A stretch of DNA of 64,000 bases. Source: Sarcocystis neurona (lineage: Eukaryota; Apicomplexa; Conoidasida; Eucoccidiorida; Sarcocystidae). Numbering within the stretch: the stretch's first letter is position 1; every line of letters begins with the position of its first letter. This document shows, in pieces, positions 21,566 to 32,500 of this stretch. The notes below the pieces were generated by a model, which saw only the letters and a list, made by a program, of their open reading frames with translations, had not been told where the DNA came from and ran no database searches. The DNA lies in the NCBI GenBank assembly GCA_000727475.1, contig KL647291.1, forward strand, positions 5,689,730 through 5,753,729, given 5' to 3'. Both the position numbers and the translations under genes were made by a program.

Positions 21566-22682
21566 CTTCTCTCAAGCTGCTACTGGCCACTCTGCTGCTG
21601 CGCCGCAGGTGCCTGCCCAAGCGCCGACGGCACTCCCCGATGTCTCGACGCCAAGCCACAGCGACTGACGAAGATGACTTCGCTCTCCTGTGGCTGCTGC
21701 ACCGGTTGTTCTCCTGCCGCTCCGGGCGTCCGCCTCCCCGCTGCTGCGCTTGCCGGTGGCGGGTTGGCTTCTGCAAATGGTGGACTGGTGCTGACGTTGT
21801 TGCTCATGCTGCCGTCGCAGCAGATGCTACGGCTGCTGCAGCAGCATGCGTCGTTCCGCCTGCTGGTGCTGCGCGTGGTACTCGTGCTGCTGCCGCTGGT
21901 GGTCCCGTTCTTGGGGCTGCTGTCGACGCTTGTTCCGTTGTCGACGCATCCGCAGGTTTTTCTCCCGCCGTCGCCTTCGTCTCTGTGCTCCCACCCGCTG
22001 CTGCTGTTGCTAAACCTGCTGCCCCTGCTGCTATCGTTCTCTGTGTCTGCTCCTACAAGTATTTGAGCTACTGCACGTTACAACCTCCCGTAGAACACGC
22101 GATGCTCGCGGTTCCCTCTGCTGCCGGCATGGCTTCACGTAGGCAGGTTAGTCGCTGTTACCACGGCTGCTGTCCTCGTGTGCCTCCTGCAGGAGACGCG
22201 GCTGCACCGCTGTTGGCCGGCTGGACTCCCTCCAGCTACTGCTGCTGCTACGGCTGCTGCTATCGGCGCTGACATGGCGGCATCCGGAGGCGCCGCCGCA
22301 ACCGCGTGTGGCACTGCAGCCGCTGTCGGTGGCAGCGTAGATGTGGAGAGTTGTAGCTAGCTCGCTGTCGCGGTATTTGCTGTCATAGCTGCTGCTGGAG
22401 CTGCGGTTCTAGTCGCTGCGGCACGTGCTGCTGGATTTGTCCTTCGTAGTGCTGGAGCAGCTGCTGCTGCTGTTCGAGCTTCTGCTGTTCTGGCGGGTGC
22501 CCTCACGACTTCTCCTGCCCTGGCAGCTGCTGCTCAAGTCCCTCCTGCTGTTACTAGCGCTGTTTACGTTTGCTGTTGTACGAGCTGCCCGTGTCCCCGC
22601 GGCTAGTATCGCTGAGGTCGAGGGTGCAGCAGCACGTCTGCTACACTAGGTGTTGCGCGAGAAGGTGCTCCTCCACTACGTG
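21566..22682. other. Region upstream of gene D, ambiguous frames
   Basis: CTG/GCT tracts keep frames open on both strands. Minus-strand frames at 21580-21807 (repeat-poor, with VIFVSRCGLASRHRGVPS) and 21321-21776 look partly protein-like and could be 5' exons of gene D or of another gene. Plus-strand frames at 21413-22066 and 21640-22272 are Leu/Ala-rich. I cannot choose. Confidence 0.25.
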
Positions 22683-22892
22683 CTGCTGCAGGAGGAAGTT
22701 CCGCTGCAGGAGAAGCTGCCGCAGGAGGAGCTACTCCAGGAGAATCTGCCGCCGGAGAAGCTGCTGCCGGAGGAGCTGCTGCCGGAGGAGCTGCTGCCGG
22801 AGAACCTGCTGCAGGAGAAGCTACTGCAGGAGAGGTTTCTGCAGCAGAGGCTGCTACAGTGGATGTTGCTGCAGTGGATGCTGCCGCAGTAG
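22683..22892. repeat. 15-bp coding-type minisatellite
   Basis: Thirteen units of 15 bases and one of 18 follow each other, with consensus CTGCTGCCGGAGGAG. The plus strand reads as (LLPEE)-type pentads in a frame that ends in a stop at 22890-22892. The minus strand reads as Pro/Ala pentads (SPAAA, PPAAA) in a frame open from about 23229 to 22603. All unit lengths are multiples of three, as expected if the array is or was translated. Which strand is used is not decided. Confidence 0.7.
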
Positions 22893-24149
22893 CAGCCGCA
22901 GAAATTGCTTCGCTGAGTCCGCGGTGTAGCACTTTATGCCGGTGCCTGCCCGCCTCGGGCCGTGTCACGGGCAGCACCGCGCATGTGCAACGTGGTGCGG
23001 CAACATGTCCATCGCCGGCCACTCTTAACACGCCCCGCTTGCTAAACAGAGAGAAAAGCGGGAGAAAGGTGAATTTTTTGGTAGAGGGTTCTCGTGCATG
23101 CAGCGAAGGAAGTGTGCAGCTGGCCAACGCTTTGCTGCTGCAGCTGCTTCGAGTGTACGTACACTGCAGGGTCTGGGTACGCGCGCACAGGACACACGTG
23201 TGGTGCAGCGGCAGACTAAAAACTAACATAAGGAAGTGGCCACAGAAGACGGAAGCAGTTCGAAGACAGGAAATATTGCGAGAGTTGCACTCTCATGTCC
23301 TCATAATGCAAGCGTATCCGTGACTGGGATGCTCCGCACTCGACGTGCACACAACAAAAACGGTAGAAAGCCGCAGGGCGCGGGGTTTTCGAGCGAGCTT
23401 TTGCGGTGTACGTACACACGACAGTTCTCCGTATGTCAACCACCTGCTGCAGGGGTAACGCTGTCTTCTCTTACAAAGGGGAACCGACAAAAAACCGAAT
23501 TAAAAGGACTCGACGCTGTGCGGACGCAGCCGTTGCCCGTCGGCGATGCATGCTCCTGGTGCACGCGCGCCAGCTCCTTCTACTGCTTTTTTTCCGCTGT
23601 TGCGCAAGTGCCGCGGCACGTCGCTGCCGCCGCAGCTGATGCAGCTGCTCTGTGCTCCACGTCGTGGACTGTGTTCTGCAAAAATCCTGACGACCACAAT
23701 TGCGTAACCTCGTTTTTTTCTGCCGTGTACAGGTCCGGCGGTATGCAGATGTCCACCTTCATAAAAGATGCACGTAGAGGTAGATATGGGTGTATCCGCA
23801 CTCGTATGCAAGAAGATGGGCGTACACATGCTCAATTCTACAGGCAAGGGAAGACGTGTAAGAACGTGGCAGGGGATCGTAGAGGCCAGAAGAAAGAATC
23901 TCTGCCACTACGTAGAGCCGCTGTGCTTGGGAAGCAGCACGAGTTTTCCTGGGGTGAGGCTGGCAGCTCCGCACGAAGGTATACCTGCTGCTGTACGTTC
24001 TGCGAAGAAACACTCACATGCAGCCGCACCAGCAGGAAAGCAGAAGCGGCAGGTGCTTGAAGAAGTAGGACTGAAGGCTGCCACAGCAGAATCATGGATA
24101 GCAGCAGCAAGCCAAGCGTGTGGCAGCAATAGCAGCAGCAGGCGATGAA
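22893..24149 (+). other. Candidate plus-strand exon near 24 kb, otherwise unassigned
   Basis: From about 23950 to a stop at 24146-24148 one plus-strand frame gives a repeat-poor, Lys/Ala-rich C-terminal-like segment (GIPAAVRSAKKHSHAA, then KRQVLEEVGLKAATAES). A pyrimidine-rich acceptor-like site (GTGTACAG) lies at about 23726-23733. No start or family was found. Copies of the GTGTACGTACAC palindrome occur at 23153 and 23406. Confidence 0.22.
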
Positions 24150-25019
24150 GCACCCCCTGTACGCGGTGTCTGCTCTTGCTGCCAGAGCCACAGCAGAAAT
24201 AGTAGAGAATTGCGCGTAGAAACAGAATTACCTACAGCCCCGCCCGCCTGCCAGCAACCAGACGCAGGGAGTCGACTGCAACTGCGGGCGTAGAAGCGAA
24301 CATCCTTTCGACCTGAAGTTGTAGAAGGGAGGGCACCAGCAGCAGCACCTATGGAGGGGCGACAACAACAGCAGTCCACCTGAGTGTCCCAACACGAACG
24401 GCGGCTGCTTCTGCTGCCTTGGGATGCATTAGCTGACCAAAATGGCATACTGTTAAAAAAGGGGAAGAACACGTGGACAGCTGTGAGACAGCGAACGGAA
24501 GGGCGCCACTCTTCGCAAGAGCGGCGGCAATGACATGCACACACTTACAACGTTGTATTTACGTTGGTCCAAGCGGCAGCGGCACTCTCCGTAACACGTG
24601 TCTCGTCCTTCTTACCCTACGTCATGTGTCGGGTTTCCTTCGGTCTTTTCTACCAGCAGCCGCATCACCAGTACATCAGTACCCGACACTCCAATTTACG
24701 ACGGTGGGTTGAGTTAAAATTGTAACTACGCTGCTGCGTAACAGGAGCAGCAACAGAAGTGTATCTCGTCTAATTCTACCACGCAAGGCGAGTCGCGTTT
24801 ACGGAATACTTTAACGCGTCTGTGGTGCATGCGCAGTGTAGCGGAATCCTACGAGGGACTTTTTGTGCCTGCAATTTTGCGTGGTTGAAGCCTGTAGGCT
24901 TAAAACTGAACCGTGAATCGGTTCACAAGCACACGCACACACATCTACACTTCGAATTCACGTTTTGTTGCGTTTACATATTTTTCAGTGTGGATACTTA
25001 CGTTTCGTAGCTGTGTGAA

Positions 25020-25041
25020 TAAGTGTGCACGTGCACACTTA
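25020..25041. repeat. Perfect 22-bp palindrome
   Basis: The sequence TAAGTGTGCAC followed by GTGCACACTTA reads the same on both strands over 22 bases. The centre contains CACGTG and GTGCAC. It is a looser relative of the GTGTACGTACAC element found elsewhere in the window. Confidence 0.8.
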
Positions 25042-26727
25042 ACGTAGATGTATGCGTAGCCGCCTGTTTACTTGTATGTATATGTACATATGTGATGTTC
25101 TACGCATATGCGTATAGTTGCATACGTGTGTTTTTTCGACTGAAGCGAAGAAGACTTCAAATGATTTGCATTCAGCTGCTGACCCACGGTACTGCATATC
25201 GTCCACCGTGTGTAGTCGTGCTGCTTGGCTCGTGTCCTGCTGAGGCAGCTGTAAGTTTTGCATTCGCCCCTGACGTCCCCGCTCTGCGCGTTAACTTCTT
25301 TGCAGCTCTTCTACAGAGTAAACACAGAAAGTAATTGAAATGCTGGCGCTGGAGTTGCCGTTGCCCACAGCTTATGCATAGAAACTGCGTACAGTTCAAA
25401 GAGGCGTTCACTTTGTAATGCGTCGTCAGCCCGATCACTTTTCGTGCTCCTCCTGTGTTCAACCACTTTCGAACGTGTATACCTCCTGTATAAGCACGAC
25501 ACACTACGGCTTCCGGTTCCACCACTTATATGTGCACACTTGCGACTTGATGTTAATATATCTGAGTTTCTGTCGGAGCTCAGCCACCTACGACTGTAGA
25601 CGTTCCTTTCAGTAGATTGTCTTTCTTTGTCAGATGCACTCGAATCACTTCAGACCGAATTTGCTTGTGATTCTCTGTGTAGTGCAATCAAATTAGACAA
25701 AACAAGTATGCGTAGATACCTCTACGTGCGTACGCGTAGGTGGCTGTTCTACCGCTTTTCAAAGACGCAAATATACAAGTGATATTGTGTTGGTGTACTT
25801 CACCGACTTGCAATATTTATATATGAGTATATACTCGTGTGCCGAAATTGTCGCCTGCGCGGCTTTCAAGACTTTGATGACTCTGGTCGAATCTCTATCA
25901 TCGTGTTTGTCTCCTTACCCACATCCATATACATATATATGTACACAATATATGTACGTAAATGCGTGATCCCGACTGAGTTGTCATTCAGCCAGTAAAA
26001 CCGCGCTTCACGCTGAAAGACTTCCCCCGCCAATGTGACGACAGGGCGACACCATGTCAAGCACACACAGTAAAATCTGCCCACAGCCAGCGGTTGTACT
26101 GCAGCGTCAGGGTGTCTGCGTCTCGACAGCAGCGGCTCATGCACTACATGAGCAGAGACAAAGAGCTGTCTACGGCGTCCGATGGCATGAGGGCCCTACA
26201 TGAGTCAGCGAGACAGAACCTCAAATTCGTTACGGTGACTGGCGGTGTCCGAATCTGTGCGGACGTGAGAAAGACAACAGTGGCACTGGACGAGATGCAT
26301 GCGAAGATAAACATATCCATATATATATATTCATTTGTTGAAATAGCGAATTCGAGATATACATACACATATATATACGGAGCTACTTGTGAGGTTGTCA
26401 CCCAAGCTTTGTATCTGCACCGGTGACGACAGATATAGAACGATACGGGAAAGTATCTCTCGTTGAACAGATACGTACAGAGAAATTCACTGACAGGTAG
26501 AGAGAAGACTACGGTGTTATTGTATACTAGAGTACACGTACAGTGCTCACTGCCTGACAAAGGAAACGTCAACAAACAATGCGTGACGCAGCAAGTGAAA
26601 AGGCAGCATCAAGCGATAGACGGTAGACAATATCCGGGACAGCGACAGCGGATTCAAGCCTCAACCCTCCATAGAAGCCAGCGCTGTTTCTATCTGCATT
26701 CTGTGTGACAGTCCACTTGGAGAAATG

Positions 26728-26730
<3 letters not shown>

Positions 26731-26763
<33 letters not shown>
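26731..26763. repeat. (AT)15 microsatellite
   Basis: An uninterrupted AT dinucleotide run of about 30 bases, followed by ATGCACAC. Confidence 0.85.
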
Positions 26764-26768
<5 letters not shown>

Positions 26769-27537
26769 TTACGTGGACTAAGCTGCGCTGATACACTGAG
26801 GCGTGTGGTACCTGTATATGTACTACGTACTTGGACTTCGACGCTTGCTTTGCGTGTGTGAGCTGGACACAGCAGGAAAAAAGGTGTCGCAGTCGAACGC
26901 GGTCTGTGAGGATGACTTCTTTTTTAGCAAATACTTTCTCTTCCCCGTGTTCCTTTTTCGTCTTCCACCGTGAGATGCGCGGTTCGCGTTCACGCGCTGT
27001 GTACACCTCAAGCGCCGAGCTTATCACAGACAGCACTTTTTGATATAGCTCCGCTGCAACATAGTACATATGCAAGACGCGTACAGAAATTATGCAGGTA
27101 AAGATGTGTAGACACGCAGCCACTGCGCTTTACTGTATACGTATATCTAGACATGCAAATACGAACACAGACAGTGGCTCTGTGTGACGCGCATTCACAT
27201 TACGGTGGAGCTACACAATTTCTTAACAAACGTTGTATGCGGTTGTACTAAGTGGTGGGTCGTCCACGTGCACAAGCGGCAGCAGTAGTAACCGTGGCGT
27301 ATGCGTACAAGCTATACACAGGTTGAATTGAAGCCTGCATCTGAATCAGTACGTACCTTCACGGAAGTTTCTGAATTACATACAGATAGATTTCAAGCAA
27401 AGTTATCTCTGGTGGCAGCTACTAGAAGAGAATGTCCACATGTGTCTACACATTCGTCTACCTGTGTATCTACCTTAACATGCGAGGTCATAATTCTGCG
27501 ACTGTTCGCGCAAAACGCGCCCAGTTTCAAAAGTGTC

Positions 27538-27568
<31 letters not shown>

Positions 27569-29517
27569 TGTATACATATACACTTCCACACTGTACGATA
27601 CACGTAGAGACGCACGTCTTTGTAGGTTCATGCATACGCACCTACACACACGTGTCATGTGTGTGTACGTACATACAGACACACGTATTCTTTCGCCTCG
27701 CTGGCTACGTCACCACGGTCACCGACATTTTAAGTTCAACACGAAGACGTACGACTGAGTTGTATATCCGTCTCCTTCACTCCTGCTGCTGTCTACGTGC
27801 CCGGGGCGCATGCCGACACACGCGGCACCTGGGCAAAAGCAAAATACCGGCAGTGCCAGCAAACGCACGCATTCTTTAGCACCCCGTGCGTACGTCACGG
27901 ATGCACCCTGCTTTTTTGAACAAAAGGTCAGCCTCCTTTACGCACTGGCCCCTGCAAGCCACGGCCAACAGGCAGTCCAAATGTGCGTTGTTATGGATGA
28001 CTTGAACCGTCACGCGTTTTTTTGGCGGCTCAGCTCATGCAGAAGAAACACCACAGCCTGGCACGCGTGAAACCATACCTCTACACATACACACGTCCGC
28101 GGTGGCCACACAGTCACCACACAGCCAGACGTGTACACTAACATCCACACACATCCATAAATATACAAGGATATGTACGTACGCACAAAGGTATATTGAT
28201 GATGACCCGGATCTGGCAAAGAAGAAAAGCAGGTAAAGACAGAAATGTCAGGGAGCGACGGCGTCCCCGTAGTCCAGGTCTGACTTGCTTTCCTTTTTCG
28301 TAGACGTCTCTCAGTCCGCAAGAACTCTCTCACGAAAAGGTAATGGCCAGTGGCGTCTTTACTGCCACAAATGTTATAGGCCACAACAGAAGACTCCACC
28401 GCACCGCCCGCGCTCTTCCACTTCCCCGAGAAACACACGCTTGCAAACGAAAGAGGGGCCCGCGACGGTTGCTACCGCAGCGCTCGTGCGTCTGCTGCGT
28501 GGCTGTCACCGGGTGTACGCACACCGCCCCTGTCGCAGGACGTAGGGGCATCCACGTCTCCCTCTTCCTGTACAGGGCCACCAACGTTTTCGCGCCCCTC
28601 CTCCTCCATCCAAATCGCCTCCTTATACCCAAATATATGCATTCATATGATACACATATATGTATCAAATCTATGTATGCATCTATCAATACATATATAT
28701 ATATATATTATATATGTTACGCATATACTGCATCGCTATAGATGAGGGTACACGCGCCCATACACATATATATATATATACCAAGCACATACGGCAGTAT
28801 CTCTCTAAAGAGTGTGACGCAAATAGAAACACACTGTAGATGTAGACGAGTGTATACGCGCACACATACACACGTATCGATGGCTATGAGTATATACGCG
28901 CATATATACATGTATATATACAGTGGTGACTTAGCACACACAACAATGTATGTCGAACGACTACGATATAAATACAAAGTCGCCGCTCTAAAGTCCCTCT
29001 CTGCTGCGTGCGCAGCTTGACAGAGAAGTTGACTGTGGATGCCCTCCTTCACGCAGTTTTCATCTGTGGCTGCTCAGAAAGCTTTTCCAAGTGCCTGTGG
29101 ACACGCATTTGCCTGTTGGCCGGTGCCGTACAAGCACGTCTCTAAACGAGGAACGGCAACGACAGACCTGCGTAGAGAGACAGACACAAGTAATACGTAC
29201 TTGTTACCTATCCACGCATGACGCATATCATGCGCTTGACATATACAAGAGTGTGAGAGCACATGTATTTTACGGGCAGCCACTTAGACCACAGAAGCAC
29301 GTCTGCGTAAATCTTTCGAGCACAGGATACGCTTGAACGGACGCGCATATGCAGACGAACACGCCTGCAAGTCATTTACAGATACACGTGTGTACGCATG
29401 TGTCGGGACACCCATGCTGCGAGGGAGACACACAGAGACAAACGTTCCTGGCGTAGAACTAAATGCAGCAGCCCGGACTGCTCTACTGCTGAGGACGCTG
29501 CCGGAGACATGCAACAC

Positions 29518-32500
29518 TTATATGTGCATGTTCTTGCGATCCACTTTCAAGTCCGGTCGCCAGACGAACTCGTACATGCCCTCTTTGGTGTTGAACAACC
29601 CTGCATGCAGCCAAAGTAGCTTCAGGGTCATGCGCGGCCCGATCTCCTGTAGGCGAGTTCTTTTTCCGTTTTCGAAGATGTACCGGTGGTGGCGGAAGAA
29701 AATGAAGTCGCGCTGGTTGTGAAAAGTTACCACCCGCCGGCCCACGAAGTCCGGTGTCTGTGCACCCAAGCACCACCACACAGCGCCATAAACATCCGGC
29801 CACCGCCAACCCACCGTGTGTACGTACGCCTCAGCAGTGGTCACACGCATACATCTCGGTAGCTACACATCTCATATATGCGAACGCGTCCACGTCACAG
29901 CAGATACGTGCTCTACGTACAACTCACCAGCCACGCACGAGGTGGTGTACGTACACCGCCACAGTCGTGCACGTCGTGATACACACACCCATGGGCTGCC
30001 ACGTCAGGAGCACCTCAATGGTCCGAACCCGTTCACGAGGTGCGTGCGTGCTTTCCCATCCCCACATACAGCGCACGTGAACACATCGCAAGTCGTGCGG
30101 TATACGTACACCCCAGCAGCAGCGGATGCGCCCTGCGTATTACCGTTTCAACGTGATGATGTCGCTTCTACGGACAGTCGCAACAGAAATCCGATATAGA
30201 GGCACCCACCAGAAACGTACACGTGGCGCACATACTGCCGCAACAACACACAGACGATATCTGCACACCGCAGTACCTACGAGACCTGCTGTTCACCGGA
30301 GAAAGAGCAGCAACAGTGTAGTGTCTGCACACTCTAGCTTCATCTGGGCAGGAGCTACGGCCCGTAGAATCGCTACAAAGAAGACAAGCCTGTCGCTGAA
30401 AACCACACACAAAAACAGGTCGCGAGAGGAAACGCATACGCCGCACGCAGCTGCAGCTCCCTCGCACCGTGACCTCACTGGTGAGCAAGCGTCTGGTAAC
30501 TCAGTCACAGCAGCTAATTCATATGAACATGCACGTATGTTTTCATTTGCGGACGAAAGCATTGAACAGCTCGTATATACTCCATGACACAGGCATTCGT
30601 TTATAACTACTGAGACACAAAAATCCAGGCGTCCGCAGTGTCCCAAGAGCCTTTTAGATCAGAGCGAGAAACACAGGCACAGGTGTCCCTCCGCCTGTCT
30701 AAGGCACTTGGGTGTGTAGATACAGACACGTAAACGTATACACATTCACAGTCAACAACAAACATGCATCGCAGTTACTATAAGTTGCAACAGGAAATAG
30801 CTACGTCACGCACAGATTTCCGCGGTACCACCGTGAAGTGCGTCTCCAACTTCGCGCAGCCACACTCATACACATACGTATAGCTGAGGCGGCAGATGAG
30901 ACGGTGTTGACTCGGCCTTGAGCCCACACGCATGCACTTGTACAGATGACCAGAGGGGAAAAATCCGCAGGTTCACGTGTGTATACGAATTGTCACGACG
31001 CTTCTGCTTCCACCAGATCTCGTCAGGACTTTGTGCGCACTGCCTACGCATCCTGAGGCAGCAGGACGTGCGCGGGGGGGTGACGTCTAACTGTGCCGGC
31101 GAGTCGCGCGTTCATTCACCCACCCTTCGCGTGTGCTGCTCCTGCCTGGTGGTTTCTACGTAGACAAGCAGCAAGATGAAGTACATGGACGTGGAGGTCC
31201 AGCGATTTGCTGGACGTCTGCGCCGCCACACGATGACGAGAACAGACACACACACACACACCCGGCCACACACCCGCACTTGCTCGCACCCATGAATTTC
31301 TCCGTGTGCGCTACACGGCCGGCAGACAACACATATGTATATATATAGATGTACGGACAACGATATACATTTCAGACAGGCGCGTATGGAACGAAATGCT
31401 CTCTCTTGTTTCTGCCCTCCATCAACGACTCCGCCTTTGTGGACCTGAGACAGACGCAGTGTGGTGAACTTTACTACAAGTAGACACGGGAGCTCATGGC
31501 GGCAAGCAGATGTCTAGGTGGCATGCAGTTCACGTTAGAGTTATAACCTACATACACATACGGCAGTGCGCATTCCTCACTATGCACCTCTAGACACACA
31601 CACAGATGTATGTATATGAAGAGAGCGACGCGTGTGCCGGGGCGTCCACGTGAAGCGCGTCCTTACAAGCGGAAAGAGCGCAGCAAGCTGGCGCCCGATT
31701 CTGCAGCCCAGGCGAGTAGAGAAATTATTTAGCAGCAGTTCCGGCGCGTGGGTGGTCATCGCCCCTGCCCCATGCATCTCCTGCGCGAGCTTGACACTCG
31801 TCAGTCGAAAATACGAAGTAGGACCTTCTGCGGCACCAGCGGCAGGGCAGGGGCAACGCAGCGGGACGCCAGTCGGGGAACAGCAACGGCGGGAAGAGCA
31901 ACAGGCGCGGCACAGGGGCAGAAGAAGAAGACGCACGAGATGCGTACCCATTATCGCCACCGCAGTGCAGCAGGACTGTCACGGCAGTAGCAGAATTGCC
32001 GGAACAGCAGGAGACTATCGCAGCAGCTGGAGGCACGGATGACCAGCGGGACCCGGCCGGACCGCACGCAGCAGCAGAAGCAGCAAGAGGGCGAAGAAGA
32101 AGAAGACGCAATACGAGCAACAAAGGCACCACGCCGGACGTATGAGACGCCGACAGCACCCGAAAGGAGGAGCAGCAGCAGCCGCGGAGGCGACTGCAAG
32201 TACCGTTCGTTGACAAAGAAAACGCAGCCGCATTAGCACCAGAGCGGAGGGGGTCGCCCTACCTATGTCCCACACATTTACATCCGTTTACAAACATTAG
32301 TAGCCAAGAAGCGACTGCTCAAGAAGCAGCGCACACATCTACTACACGAGCACAAAGGCAGCCCCCCTTCAGACATCTAGACATATATATATATAAGTAG
32401 TTGATAGAGTCCTGATTGACGACCGCTTCATAAAGGCGGACATATGTATTAGAAATGCTCAAAAGCAACCTTGCCTCTGTACGAATATATATACATACAT

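Larger units (their letters stand above)
24150..29517. other. Repeat-poor island downstream of RPF1, no gene found
   Basis: CAG/GCA tracts stop at about 24.4 kb and do not return until the RPF1 exons. The sequence is closer to even base composition, with short AT microsatellites (26733-26762, 27545-27570, 28689-28710) and many stops in all frames. The longest frames (for example plus 27301-27879) show no conserved or protein-like pattern. No tRNA-like cloverleaf was noticed by eye. Confidence 0.4.
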
